Notes: generated by a model from the letters alone, not told the origin. 48,318 bases of DNA from Streptomyces sp. McG3 (GCF_018619185.1 NZ_JAAXYC010000023.1:1-48318), one strand, 5' to 3'; counted from the stretch's first letter, positions 1 through 9,095 are shown. Program-made: numbers and translations.

Positions 1-3
1 GGG

Positions 4-33
4 CGGGGCCCCTGGGGAGTCCCCCGGGCCCCG
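4..33. terminator. GC-rich hairpin at left edge
   Basis: The arms CGGGGCCC (4-11) and GGGCCCCG (26-33) are perfectly complementary, and GGGG (14-17) pairs with CCCC (21-24) inside them. No T-run follows, which is usual for Streptomyces terminators. It probably ends a gene to the left of the window. The rest of 34-180 shows nothing beyond the ribosome site of the next gene. Confidence 0.5.
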
Positions 34-180
34 GAAGCGCCCCGCGAGGTCTGTCCCCGCGCCGGAAGTTGCGGCACCCTGGGCTCCGGTCAACTCGCCT
101 AGACAGAAAGGCACTTCGCACTTCGCGTTCCGCGCCTCGCACCCCACTGCCCGGTTGTCGACCCGGAGGTTCCCTCACCC

Positions 181-1011
181 ATGCGCTCGACCCGCACCAG
201 TCTGCTGGCCCTGCTGGCGCTCCTCGGAGGCCTGCTCACCGTGACCGCCACCGCGAGCCCCGCCGCGGCCGCCCCCAACTTCAAGGCGCCCTACGGCTGC
301 GGCCAGCAATGGACGTACAGCCATCACTCCGCCGAGGTCAGACAGGCTCTCGACTTCGTCCGCACGGACGGCGGGGCCACCGCGGGCTCCCCGGTCCTCG
401 CCTCGGCCGCCGGAACCGCCTACCGCTACTCCCAGCCGAGCGGCGCGGGCAACTACATCGCGGTCGAGCACGGTGGCGGCTGGAAGACGTACTACTTCCA
501 CCTCGCCGCGTTCTCCGTCGCCAACGGGGCCCAGGTCGCCCAGGGCCAGCAGATCGGCACCACCGGCTCCACGGGGAACAGCTCCGGCGCCCACATCCAC
601 TACGAGCAGCTCTACAACGGCGTCGGCCAGAACATCGTGATCAACGGCCAGTCACTCGCCCCGTACCCCGGCTCGTACTACAACAAGTACCTGACCAGCG
701 ACAACGGTTGCGGTGGCAGCGGCGGCAAGCACTGGGTCGACACCTTCGCCAACGCCACCGGCTACGCCGCCGCCAACACGGCCGACGCCCAGGGCGTCCT
801 GAACGCCGGTACGAACTACGTGTACTGCAAGGTGTGGGGCGCGCGGGTCGGCACGGCCACCCAGTTCAACCACTGGTGGCTGCGCACCGACCTGGACACG
901 GTGTACGCGGGCAAGAACGGCCGCAACGCGTACGTCTCCGCCTACTACCTCTCCCGCTGGGGCAACGACGAGGCCCGCGACAACAACGGGGCGGTGATCC
1001 CGGACTGCTGA
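181..1011 (+). CDS. secreted M23 family metallopeptidase
   Basis: Secreted zinc endopeptidase of the M23 (lysostaphin/LasA) family, expected to cut peptidoglycan peptides or glycine-rich proteins outside the cell. The 276-aa protein has a Sec signal peptide (residues 1 to about 30, RSTR then a Leu-rich core ending in APAAAA-like sequence). Zinc and catalytic residues are visible: H48 or H49 with D58 (HH...LDF), H107 (YYFHL) and the H138-I-H140 pair. After the peptidase core (about 40-165) there is a roughly 100-residue C-terminal extension with Cys and Trp residues that I do not recognise; it may be a substrate-binding region. ATG 181 follows GGAGG at 166-170, a long but usable spacing. No operon partner is evident. 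Confidence 0.88.
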   Translation: MRSTRTSLLALLALLGGLLTVTATASPAAAAPNFKAPYGCGQQWTYSHHSAEVRQALDFVRTDGGATAGSPVLASAAGTAYRYSQPSGAGNYIAVEHGGGWKTYYFHLAAFSVANGAQVAQGQQIGTTGSTGNSSGAHIHYEQLYNGVGQNIVINGQSLAPYPGSYYNKYLTSDNGCGGSGGKHWVDTFANATGYAAANTADAQGVLNAGTNYVYCKVWGARVGTATQFNHWWLRTDLDTVYAGKNGRNAYVSAYYLSRWGNDEARDNNGAVIPDC

Positions 1012-1153
1012 GCCGGGGCGGGGCCCGCGGTGTGGCGCGCCACGGTTTGGCGTGAAAGCCGTCGAGCAAGATCCGTGCGGCCTGGCACCCTGGCTGTACG
1101 GGCCCGACGGCGGAAGTTCCGGGGGCAGGGGACCTCACGAAGGAGCGGGCCGT

Positions 1154-2050
1154 ATGGCGACCGTCGTCGATCTGTTCACGTACCCCGTCAAGGGGTGCGC
1201 GGGAACGTCCGTGGACAGTACGCACCTCACGCCGGCGGGTCTCGCGCACGACCGCAGCTTCATGGTCGTCAGCGTCGACGGGGTCTACCGCACCCAACGC
1301 CGCGACCCCCGCCTCGCCCTCGTCCGGCCCACGATCAGCGCCGACGGCAGCAGGCTCACGCTCGGATCGGCGGGGCGGGAGAGCGGCGAGGGCGGGGCCG
1401 ACGTTCGCGGTGGTGACGACGAGCTGCACCTCGACGTCACCACGTCCGCGCCCCGCCGCGAGGTCGACCTCTTCGGCGCGACGTTCCAGGGCATCGACCA
1501 GGGCGAGGAGGCCGCGGCCTGGCTCTCGGACTTCCTGGGCGTCCCGAGCCGGCTGGTCCGCGTGCCGCCGGAGCACGACCGCAAGACCGACGGCCTGACC
1601 CCGGGCACGTCGGGATACGCGGACAGCAGCGCCGTCCATCTGCTCTCCCGCGCTTCGCTCGCCCACCTGCACGCGCGGATGGCCGAGCGCGGCGCCCCGC
1701 CTCTGGCCATGGACCGCTTCCGCCCGAACATCGTCATCGACAGCCATCCCGAGGGACGCCATGGCGAGGACTGGGCGGCGGAACCCCACGCCGAGGACCG
1801 GATCCGCCGCATGACCATCGGCGCGGCCGACCTGGGTTACACCAAGCTCGCCGTCCGCTGCGCGGTCACCCTCGTCGACCAGGAGGCCGGGGCCCGGGGC
1901 GGCCCGGAGCCGCTGCGGACCCTCGCGGGCTACCGGCGGGCGGCGGGCGGCGGGGTGGTGTTCGGCGCGAAGTTCTCCGTGGTGCGGCCGGGGAAGCTGT
2001 CGGTGGGCGACGAAGTGGCCGTCGAGGAGTGGGGCGACGCGGAGGCCTGA
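1154..2050 (+). CDS. MOSC domain-containing protein (YcbX/MOSC N-terminal beta-barrel type)
   Basis: 298-aa protein with an N-terminal MOSC beta-barrel domain (about 1-130; TYPVKGC near the start is typical) and a C-terminal MOSC domain (about 150-295). MOSC proteins bind molybdenum cofactor and transfer sulfur or reduce N-hydroxylated compounds. The family's cofactor-binding cysteine is visible at C236 (AVRCAVTLVD). I chose ATG 1154 because AAGGAG (1140-1145) lies 8 nt upstream; the frame is open further upstream but has no better site. It is monocistronic as far as can be seen. The substrate cannot be inferred. Confidence 0.88.
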   Translation: MATVVDLFTYPVKGCAGTSVDSTHLTPAGLAHDRSFMVVSVDGVYRTQRRDPRLALVRPTISADGSRLTLGSAGRESGEGGADVRGGDDELHLDVTTSAPRREVDLFGATFQGIDQGEEAAAWLSDFLGVPSRLVRVPPEHDRKTDGLTPGTSGYADSSAVHLLSRASLAHLHARMAERGAPPLAMDRFRPNIVIDSHPEGRHGEDWAAEPHAEDRIRRMTIGAADLGYTKLAVRCAVTLVDQEAGARGGPEPLRTLAGYRRAAGGGVVFGAKFSVVRPGKLSVGDEVAVEEWGDAEA

Positions 2051-2261
2051 CGCCTGCCTCGAAAACCACCGCCGAACCGCATGACCAGGGGCCGGCCGAG
2101 CTCGTGTACACCAAGAGCGGCACGGATGACTGAAGGCTTCTCGGGACGGACCGGCGACCGGGCGTCAACGGTCAGGGCGGAGCGGGAGTCCACGTGCGGA
2201 GGCGCATGCGGGGAAAGCTCCTGTGATGCGGCGGCCCGGCGGCCGCGGTGACCCGCGTCAG

Positions 2262-2267
2262 TAGGCT
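2262..2267 (+). promoter_or_regulatory. putative -10 element of a leaderless gene
   Basis: TAGGCT lies 7 nt before ATG 2275, and no Shine-Dalgarno sequence is present. This TAnnnT spacing is the usual mark of leaderless actinobacterial mRNAs. No clear -35 is visible. Confidence 0.4.
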
Positions 2268-2274
2268 GCTGATC

Positions 2275-2880
2275 ATGAGTAGAGAAATCGCGCAGGCGTG
2301 GGACCGGGTCGAGCGCTGGCTCGCGGAGAACGCGCCCGGCTCTCACCGCTCCTTGAGGGCGCCGGCCGCAGGTCCCGATATCGACCGGGCCGGCGAGTAC
2401 GTGCCCGTCCACGACGACCTCCGGTTCCTGCTCACCGTCCATGACGGGACGGAGGGGTATGAGGTCGAGGGGGATGACGAGGGCGAGGTGAATCCTGCGG
2501 CGTGGCTGCCGGGAGGGTGTGAATGGCTCTCCTCGGAGCGGATGCTCGGCGTGCCGGCTGTTGCCCTGCGGGGTGTGCCGCGGCCGGACTGGGCTCCGTG
2601 GGCCGCGCCGGGCGATGCCGAGACCGGATTCGCCGTCGACGCCGCTACGGGGCAGGTGAGGCGCTTTCCCGACGAGGGGGCGGCGCCGGTGGGGTCGGTC
2701 TCTCCCGAGTTCGGTTCCGTCGCCGCGTACCTCGGGGCTGTGGCGGAGGCTCTTGAGTCGGGGACCGGTCCTCTGGTCACCCCGGATCACCAGCCCGGCA
2801 TCGCGCTCGGCTGTCTGCTGTGGGAGGACCCGGAGCGGGTGTCGCTCGACGAAGCGGAGTGGCGTCCGCTGCACGGGTAG
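2275..2880 (+). CDS. SMI1/KNR4 (SUKH-superfamily) protein
   Basis: 201-aa soluble protein of the SUKH superfamily. The N-terminal pattern is characteristic: an amphipathic helix with W and E residues (AWDRVERWLAENAP), then the HDDLRFLLTVHDG strand, then an acidic middle. SUKH proteins are best known as immunity proteins against polymorphic toxins, many of them nucleases, although many Streptomyces copies stand alone. Here the gene converges on a secreted NucA/NucB nuclease gene that starts its stop 70 bp away. ATG 2275 is preferred over the in-frame start at 2248 because homologues begin at this helix and a leaderless -10 precedes it. An immunity role is an inference from family and neighbourhood. 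Confidence 0.82.
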   Translation: MSREIAQAWDRVERWLAENAPGSHRSLRAPAAGPDIDRAGEYVPVHDDLRFLLTVHDGTEGYEVEGDDEGEVNPAAWLPGGCEWLSSERMLGVPAVALRGVPRPDWAPWAAPGDAETGFAVDAATGQVRRFPDEGAAPVGSVSPEFGSVAAYLGAVAEALESGTGPLVTPDHQPGIALGCLLWEDPERVSLDEAEWRPLHG

Positions 2881-2900
2881 GAGCAGGGGTAGCACGTGCT

Positions 2901-2930
2901 GGGCGGGGGCGACCGACGCCGCCCCCGCCC
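2901..2930. terminator. bidirectional terminator hairpin
   Basis: GGGCGGGGGCG (2901-2911) and CGCCCCCGCCC (2920-2930) form an 11-bp perfect stem with an 8-nt loop. It sits between the convergent SUKH gene and nuclease gene and can serve both. Confidence 0.7.
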
Positions 2931-2949
2931 GTTCACGCCGCGCGTGGAA

Positions 2950-5900
2950 TCACTTCTGCATCTTGCACGTGACTTCGGCCTTGGACGTGTCGCATCCGAC
3001 GAACCATTCGTTGCCCGGGTCGACCCAGAACGCGTCCTTGTCGAGCATGCGCATCTTCGACAGGAACGGGTTCAGGCCGACCGACATCCGGTCCATCGAA
3101 CCGCCGTTGACCGCGTTGGACATGGAGGAGCGTCCGCAGGTCTCATCCCAGGTGGGAGGGTCGTAGCGGGTGTCGTCGACCAGGTGCTCGGAGCCGTTGT
3201 CCGCCTTCACCGCCGCGGTCTGGACGCACTCGCCACCGCCGTTCGCCCCGGCCGGCATCTTCCCGCCGACCGACGCCGGCATACCGGGGGACTCGTACGT
3301 CGCGGCGAACGGATACTCGTCGCAGGAGATCGAGTCCGGCCTTCCCGTGGCGATCAGCTCGTGGTGCAGGAAGGTGTTCGGGTGATTGAGGAAGCGCTTC
3401 TTCGGCACCCATCCGTCGGTCCGCTTCGAACCGGACTTCGGGCACATCACCTTCTCCCGGGAGTGATCCTTGTTGTACCCGTTGGCCGGGCGTGACGGGG
3501 TCGTCTCGCCCGACTTGGGGCCGGGGATGTAGTGCAGGGGGTTCTGCGGACTCGCGCCGAGGCCCTGATACTTGGCCTTGTTCTGGATCAGCCAGGCGTG
3601 CGCGGCGGCGGCCGGGTAGTTGGCCGCGTTGAACTTGTAGCCGGGTGCGTAGTCGGGGAGCACGCAGCCGTGCGTCGCGTACACCTTGTCGCACCGTACG
3701 CCGACCGCGGTCGAGGTGATCTCGACGCTGTCCCAGGTGCCGCCCTTGCCGGGGTCCACGACCTCCTGCTCACTGGTGAAGATCCCGTACACGTCCACGG
3801 GGAACTTCTTCGACAGGTCGATGTCCCGCTTGCCGGATGCGTCCTGGAGTGACCCGTTCCACTTGTGCGTCACGTTCCCGGAGACGACGCTGGTGTCGTT
3901 GTTCCCGTCCCAGATGGGTTCGTTGTCGCCCGCCCAGCTGAAGGACGTGTCCTCCTCCACACATCCGCCGGTGCCCACGCCGCAACGGGCCTTGGTGGCG
4001 ATCAACTTGATGGAGTCCCCGCCGAAGAACGGCAGGTAGCCGTCGTCGAGCGGCTTGTCGAGCGGCTTCATCTGGACGTACGTCTCCACGAGGCCGCTGT
4101 CGCTCGTCCGGTCCACCTGGACCTGGAGCATGACCTCGATGTTCTGCTGGAACTTCTGGAGCCCACCGGAGGTGGGGTCGACCGCCGACAGTTTCCACTG
4201 CTCGATCAGGCAGGCGGCGTCCCGGGTGAACAAGGACTTCTGGTTCGCCTTGTCCGGATCGCAGAACGCCTTGTCCTTGATGACCGGACCCGACATCGCC
4301 CTGGCCCGGGCCGTACCGCGGTCGCCATCGGCGGCCACGGTCTCGCGCCACGCCTCGGAACGCCCGGCCAGAGGTGTGACCTCCACCGTCATGGAGCCGC
4401 CCTGCTCCTTGTTCGTGAAGGTGCGGGCCGCCCCCTTCCTGGCCCTGGACGACGCGACCGCCGCTTCCACGGGGGTGTTGATGTGATCCGGGGCCGTCGC
4501 CGTGGTGTCCGGCTGCGGCAGCTCGATATCGACCTTCTGGGCGCGGTTGTAGTCCCGGCTGCCCGCGGTGAAGCCGTAGTCCTTGACCGGGCCCACGTTG
4601 TCGGCGCGGTCCACGGAGCGGACCTGCATGGCGTGGTTGCCGTCCGCGGCGGGCGCGGCGCTGTACGACGCGGTCGCCTCCGCCGCCGCCAAGGCCTTCG
4701 GCAGGCTGGTGGCCACGGTGGCCCAGCCGAAGTCCGCGGCGTCGTCCTCGTACGGGTCGAGTCGCCACTGGACGTCGCGGGCGTCGGCGACGCCGGTGTT
4801 GACGTCGAACGTGCCCGCGATGCCCTTGCCTCCGCCGCCCCAGTTCTCCGGGTAGGTGGCCGACGTCATGCTCTTGGGCTCACCGGGCGCGGTGGTGTCG
4901 ACGACGAACTCGCGCCACGGCGACCAGTTGAGGTTGTAGTGGCTGTTGTCGTAGGAGTTGGTGCGGAACTTGTAGGTCCTGCCGTCGACGAGCTGACCGG
5001 CGGGGACCTTCACGGACGCCCACTCACCCGGATCGACGTCGGCGGAGACGATCGCTCCGTCGCCGGCGGGGGTGGTGATGGGCTTGTTCGTGGCGGCGTC
5101 GTAGACCTGGAAGGTGCCGTTGACCTTGTCGCCGTCGGCGTCGGCGAACTTGTCCCGCAGTGTGGGGGTGGTGGAGTTGACCGCCCACACGCCGGCGTAC
5201 GACTTGAACGGCGCACCGGCCTGCTGGGCGGTGCCGTCACCGGGACGGAAGTTGTAGTTCACCGTGAGCTTGGGCTGATTCGCCGTCGCGTTACGGGAGT
5301 TGACCCGCTTCCAGCCCTTGGTGTCGTCCGTCGTCGCGCGTACGCCCATGTGGCCGCGGGTCTGCTTCCCCGAGGCCCACACCTTGACCAGGTCGGTGAC
5401 GTCGGCCTTGATCCAGCCGTCGGCGGTGTCGGCGCAGCCGGTCGGGTAGCCGGCGGTCTGGGTGGAGGAGGCGTACTGCTGCATCCACTCGGGCTGTTTG
5501 GTCCACCGCGAGGCGGAGGAGCCCGCGCCGGTGTTCCACACGGTCCAGCTCTGCGGCTTGCAGTCGGTGGCGCCGGAGTGGAAGTTGTACAGCTGCACGC
5601 CGGCGGACGAGACGAGCGCGTCGGCGAACGGCTCGGTGTTCCACGTCATCAGTGTGCGCGCGGTGCGCGGGGTGCCGTCCGGGTTGGTGGTGCCCGGGTT
5701 GCCGAAGTCGAGTTCCGTCTCCGCGCCGAGGTCGGTGGTCTCACCCTGCTGCACATAGGTGTCGAAGGTGTTGCCCAGAGCGGAGGTCGACGGGTCCACG
5801 GTCACCGGGTACTCGGTGCCGGGGTCCGCGAGGAACTCCGCGTCCGGGGTGACCTCCAGGTCGATGTCGCCGCCGCCGTGGTCGACGACCTTCATGCCGA

Positions 5901-6792
5901 CCCTGGCGCGGTTGTCGTGCTTGCCGGAGATCTTGCCCACGCTCGCGTCCCACATCATCGGGGCGGGCATGGTGGCCTTCTCGGCGCCGGTACCGGCGTC
6001 GGTGAACAGGACCGAACCGTCCTTCTGCGCGGTGGCCTTGAGCCCCTTCGCCTTCAGCGGCAGCGTGTACGTGTAGTCGTCGGCCGCGGGCTTCGACCGG
6101 AGCTTCACGTACTGCTCGAAGCCGGTGCGGGTGGCCCTGACGATCACGTCGGCGCCGGGCAGCGCGTCCTCGTACGTGGCGGTGGTGCCGTCGAGCACGG
6201 GCTCGGGCAGACCGCCCTTCCACTGGAGCGTCACCTGCTCGGCAGCGCTGCCCAGGGTGACCAGGTCACGGCCCGCGGCGTCGTTTGCCGCCCGCAGCGA
6301 CCGGGCGGGCGTGCCGCTCCCGGAGGCGAGGGTCAGGCCCTCGGGGTGCGCCTTGGCCTCGATGCCACCGGTCTCGGTGGTGGTCAGCGTGGCGTCGACA
6401 TCGACCCACGCGCCGTCTTGCAGCATGCGCTCAGGACCGGCGCTGACCTCGGAGGTCAGCGTCCCGTCCGGGTGGGCGTAGGTGAGATTGGTCGGCGTGG
6501 TCTCGTCCGGGACCAGGGTCGTCCTGCCCGACTTCTCCGCCTCGGCCAGCGCCCAGGGGATACCGCCCTTGCTGTGCTTCTGGGCCCAGGCCAGGTCCGA
6601 CGCGTAGATCTCGGCGGCACTCGGCTGCGCGACGGCGTCCGCGGTGGCGGCAGCGGGTTCGGCCTCGACGGCCGCGCCGGCCTGACCGGACATCAGCAGC
6701 GCGTCGGCGGCGAGCAACAGGGCCGCCATGGCGGCGACATGCGTGCGTCTGTGTTTGGACCGGGGTGTGCGTCCCGGTATGTGCGTGGACAA
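2950..6792 (-). CDS. secreted DNRLRE-domain protein with C-terminal NucA/NucB DNase domain
   Basis: Large exported protein, 1280 aa from the start chosen here. Order: basic n-region and signal peptide (about 1-40, RSKHRR then an Ala/Leu core), beta-rich N-terminal region like that of RHS/wall-associated proteins, a DNRLRE module (about 345-520), an FN3-like or Ig-like stretch (about 560-800), and a C-terminal NucA/NucB deoxyribonuclease domain (about 1100-1230). The NucA/NucB signature is SCDEYPFA at 1156-1163, with the essential acidic pair D1158-E1159. No YD repeats are seen, so it is not a canonical RHS toxin. I chose the TTG start at 6792 because GGAAGGA (6800-6806) is 7 nt upstream; the frame stays open to 6903, so an upstream GTG remains possible. 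Expected role: extracellular DNA degradation, or a toxin against competitors. Confidence 0.85.
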   Translation of the reverse strand: MSTHIPGRTPRSKHRRTHVAAMAALLLAADALLMSGQAGAAVEAEPAAATADAVAQPSAAEIYASDLAWAQKHSKGGIPWALAEAEKSGRTTLVPDETTPTNLTYAHPDGTLTSEVSAGPERMLQDGAWVDVDATLTTTETGGIEAKAHPEGLTLASGSGTPARSLRAANDAAGRDLVTLGSAAEQVTLQWKGGLPEPVLDGTTATYEDALPGADVIVRATRTGFEQYVKLRSKPAADDYTYTLPLKAKGLKATAQKDGSVLFTDAGTGAEKATMPAPMMWDASVGKISGKHDNRARVGMKVVDHGGGDIDLEVTPDAEFLADPGTEYPVTVDPSTSALGNTFDTYVQQGETTDLGAETELDFGNPGTTNPDGTPRTARTLMTWNTEPFADALVSSAGVQLYNFHSGATDCKPQSWTVWNTGAGSSASRWTKQPEWMQQYASSTQTAGYPTGCADTADGWIKADVTDLVKVWASGKQTRGHMGVRATTDDTKGWKRVNSRNATANQPKLTVNYNFRPGDGTAQQAGAPFKSYAGVWAVNSTTPTLRDKFADADGDKVNGTFQVYDAATNKPITTPAGDGAIVSADVDPGEWASVKVPAGQLVDGRTYKFRTNSYDNSHYNLNWSPWREFVVDTTAPGEPKSMTSATYPENWGGGGKGIAGTFDVNTGVADARDVQWRLDPYEDDAADFGWATVATSLPKALAAAEATASYSAAPAADGNHAMQVRSVDRADNVGPVKDYGFTAGSRDYNRAQKVDIELPQPDTTATAPDHINTPVEAAVASSRARKGAARTFTNKEQGGSMTVEVTPLAGRSEAWRETVAADGDRGTARARAMSGPVIKDKAFCDPDKANQKSLFTRDAACLIEQWKLSAVDPTSGGLQKFQQNIEVMLQVQVDRTSDSGLVETYVQMKPLDKPLDDGYLPFFGGDSIKLIATKARCGVGTGGCVEEDTSFSWAGDNEPIWDGNNDTSVVSGNVTHKWNGSLQDASGKRDIDLSKKFPVDVYGIFTSEQEVVDPGKGGTWDSVEITSTAVGVRCDKVYATHGCVLPDYAPGYKFNAANYPAAAAHAWLIQNKAKYQGLGASPQNPLHYIPGPKSGETTPSRPANGYNKDHSREKVMCPKSGSKRTDGWVPKKRFLNHPNTFLHHELIATGRPDSISCDEYPFAATYESPGMPASVGGKMPAGANGGGECVQTAAVKADNGSEHLVDDTRYDPPTWDETCGRSSMSNAVNGGSMDRMSVGLNPFLSKMRMLDKDAFWVDPGNEWFVGCDTSKAEVTCKMQK

Positions 6793-7150
6793 CTCGGAGT
6801 CCTTCCCGATCACACCGGTCGGCGTGATCACCGGCAGGAGCGTAGGCGCGGGGTAAGGGCCGACCGGGGAGTTGGCGACTGACTTATTTGAGATGATCAC
6901 CACGGTTGTCTGGAGGATCGGTCGAGATCCGGCCCGTTCCCCGTGCCGGGGGCGGGGGTTGTACGGATATTCGTGCCGCCTCTGCGCGAGAGTTGCGGAG
7001 AGGGTGCGAAGGTGAGGATCAGTTGACCCAAAGGGTCAGGTAGCGGAGAGAAGCAGACGTCGGGCACGGCTGTTCCGGGCGTCTTCTCGGCAGGGCTGTT
7101 CCGGCCGCCTCCCCGGAGGCGACCGGTGACGGGGTTCGGCAGCGCGCCTC
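6793..7150. other. intergenic region upstream of the nuclease gene
   Basis: About 360 bp with no convincing gene. An AT-rich patch around 6880-6905 stands out from the surrounding GC and is the likeliest promoter region for the leftward nuclease gene, but I cannot place firm -35 and -10 boxes. The right half carries CG-rich stretches with no recognised coding signal. Confidence 0.4.
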
Positions 7151-7475
7151 TTGATCGACGACCGGCGGTGGGACGGGGTCACGAATGACGAGGCTCTTGT
7201 CGCGGCGGCGCGGGACGAGGAGCTGAGCGTGGTGTTCCTCGCCGATGGCGTCACCATGCGCTCGCCCCCGCGCCCGCTGCCGGCGCTCGATCTCGGCGCG
7301 GACGACGACCAGGACCTCGACCCGGTCCACTACCAGGAGCTGACCGACGCCCCGCGATGTGCGGGTCGTGCCGGGCGCCGTCCACAGGGTCCACGGGAAT
7401 CTTCAGCTCGCGAACCCGGACTTCCCGGAGTTCGCCGAAGCTGCCGGCGCCGACCCGGAGGGGGTCGTCCGGGAC
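7151..7475 (+). pseudogene. frameshifted relic resembling DUF6924
   Basis: Two adjacent frames together read like the DUF6924 family of small actinobacterial proteins. The frame of 7151 gives DDRRWDGVTNDEALVAA, FLADGVTMRSP and DPVHYQELTDAP. One extra base near 7351-7356 then moves the match to the next frame, which continues DVRVVPGAVHRVHGNLQLAN and DFPEFAEAAGADPEGVV. The last two strings match the family's (F)RVVP...NNLSLANMDFAEFADAV...GVF ending. The N-terminal part expected in this family (VRTDF...) is missing. The single-base shift could be a sequencing error, but the missing N-terminus points to decay. The family assignment is from memory of its motifs. Confidence 0.55.
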
Positions 7476-7588
7476 GAGCCGGACTGGTCCGCCGGGTACT
7501 GCCGGAGGCCGGCGGCTACCTCGGTTCCAGCGTCCTGGTGGGCCGTCCGGTGGTGCGGGCGACGGTCTCGAAGTCGCCGTCGTGGTGG

Positions 7589-8440
7589 CTACGCACCCTC
7601 CCCGATTGCGTCCAGCCGCGCCCGCAGCTCCGGCGTGAGCGCGATGGCCGCCGCCGCCGTGTTCTCCTCCAGGTGGGCGACGCTGGACGTGCCCGGGATC
7701 GGGAGCATCGCCGGGGAGTGGTCCAGCAGCCAGGCCAGGCAGACCTGGGTGGCCGTGACGCCCAGTTCGGCGGCCGCGGCCGCCACCTCCGCGCGGTCGC
7801 CCGCCTTGCCCCAGGCCACCGTCCGCCACGGCAGGAAGGCGATGCCCGCCGCCTCGCACGCCGCGAGGACCGGCTCGTGTTCGCGGTCGGTGAGGTTGTA
7901 GCGGTTCTGCACGCTCGCGATGTCGACGATCTCCCTGGCCTCGGCCAGCTCGGCGGCCGACACCTCGGAGAGGCCGATCCGGCCCACCTTCCCCGCCTCG
8001 CGCAGGTCCCGCAGGGCGCCGAGCTGGTCGGCGAGCGGGGTCTCCGGGTCGATGCGGTGGAGCTGGAGCAGTTCGATCCGGTCGACGCGGAGCCGGCGCA
8101 GGGCGTGGTCCACCTCCGCGCGCAGCGACTCCGGGCGGCCGTTCAGGGCCCAGTCACCCGTCCCGGCCAACCGGACGACGCCGACCTTCGTCGTGATCAG
8201 GAGGTCGTCCGGGTAGGGGTGGAGCGCCTCCGCCAGCAGCTCCTCGTTGGCCCCGGTCCCGTACATGTGGGCCGTGTCGATCAGCGTGATGCCCAGCTCG
8301 ACGGCCCGGCGGGCCACGGCGATGGCCGCCTCGCGGTCCTCGGGCCGTTCGGTGGGCAGGTGCATCGCACCGAACCCCAGCCGTCCCACGGTCAGGTCTC
8401 CGCCGATACGGAACGTCGTCGGCGATGGCATGTTCGGCAT
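7589..8440 (-). CDS. aldo/keto reductase
   Basis: 283-aa NADPH-dependent oxidoreductase of the aldo/keto reductase superfamily ((beta/alpha)8 barrel), reducing carbonyl substrates in the cytoplasm. The full catalytic tetrad is visible: D55 and Y60 in LIDTAHMYG, K85 in LLITTKVG, and H128 in ELLQLHRID. The C-terminal cofactor region has the usual IPGTSSVAHLEEN motif. Length is normal for the bacterial YeaE/Tas-like branch. ATG 8440 has AAGGGGA 12 nt upstream, a weak spacing; the internal ATG three codons on is an alternative. It faces away from the next gene cluster and seems independent of it. Confidence 0.9.
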   Translation of the reverse strand: MPNMPSPTTFRIGGDLTVGRLGFGAMHLPTERPEDREAAIAVARRAVELGITLIDTAHMYGTGANEELLAEALHPYPDDLLITTKVGVVRLAGTGDWALNGRPESLRAEVDHALRRLRVDRIELLQLHRIDPETPLADQLGALRDLREAGKVGRIGLSEVSAAELAEAREIVDIASVQNRYNLTDREHEPVLAACEAAGIAFLPWRTVAWGKAGDRAEVAAAAAELGVTATQVCLAWLLDHSPAMLPIPGTSSVAHLEENTAAAAIALTPELRARLDAIGEGA

Positions 8441-8510
8441 GTCCGCTGGAATCCCCTTGTTTCGGATGGCTTCGCCAACGTAGCCGCCCGTGTCGTGCGG
8501 AGGAGGGGAT

Positions 8511-8915
8511 TCAGGGTGTTCCCGGGCCCTGGAGGAGCTGGAGGTAGTTGCCCACCGGGTCCACGATCGTGGAGAAGAACCAGCCGTCCCCGGTGTCCTC
8601 GACCGGCCGTACCCAGGTCACCCCGAGCGTGTTGAGGTGTTTCTCCGCCGCCCGGATGTCGCGCACGGTGAGGTTGATCAGCTGCCGGCCCGGTTCGGCG
8701 GCCTTGTCCGCCACGTCGTCCCGCTCGTCGAATCCGATGATCGCCCCGGGGCCGACGATCAGGAAGTGCTCCGCCCAGCGGGCGCCCAGGGGCTCCAGTG
8801 CGGCGCGGTACCAGGCGATCAGGGCGGCGGAGTCGGTGCTGCCGATGATGACGCCGAGGCCCGTGATGCCCTCGGTGCTGGTGGTGTCGGTGCTGTCGTC
8901 GGTGGAAGCCGTCAT
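8511..8915 (-). CDS. VOC family (glyoxalase/bleomycin resistance-type) protein
   Basis: 134-aa single-unit vicinal-oxygen-chelate protein. The two beta-alpha-beta-beta-beta halves are recognisable: ITGLGVIIGSTDSAALIAWYRAAL for the first, and LINLTVRDIRAAEKHL with the closing FSTIVDPVGNYLQLLQ for the second. The DPxGNxLQLLQ ending is typical and supplies the usual metal-ligand or substrate-site region. ATG 8915 is preferred because AGGAG (8923-8927) lies 7 nt upstream; the frame runs open to 8939. Function within the superfamily (isomerase, dioxygenase, antibiotic binding) cannot be told. It is divergent from the LLM gene at 9174, and a candidate operator lies between them. Confidence 0.85.
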   Translation of the reverse strand: MTASTDDSTDTTSTEGITGLGVIIGSTDSAALIAWYRAALEPLGARWAEHFLIVGPGAIIGFDERDDVADKAAEPGRQLINLTVRDIRAAEKHLNTLGVTWVRPVEDTGDGWFFSTIVDPVGNYLQLLQGPGTP

Positions 8916-9095
8916 GGTCGTTCTCCTCGCTCTGCCCATCGTGCGTGCCGTGGTCCGTGGGCCGTCGTGGGCCGTGGGCCGGCCGGACCGACCCCGGTCG
9001 GCCGATCTGTCCTGCTTACCACTGCTGACCGCCGGCGGCCGTGAAACTCATCGGTGCCCGTCGCCGGTGCGCCCCGATGTGCTCCCGCCTCTTGT

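Noticed and set aside
2950..6792. RHS/YD-repeat toxin
   Set aside because: The N-terminal region resembles RHS-associated proteins but no YD repeats or RHS core motif were seen.
3865..6882. 1005-aa open frame on the + strand opposite the nuclease gene
   Set aside because: It is the mirror of a high-GC coding strand: Arg/Gly/Val-rich composition with no domain, while the opposite frame has a signal peptide and clear domains.
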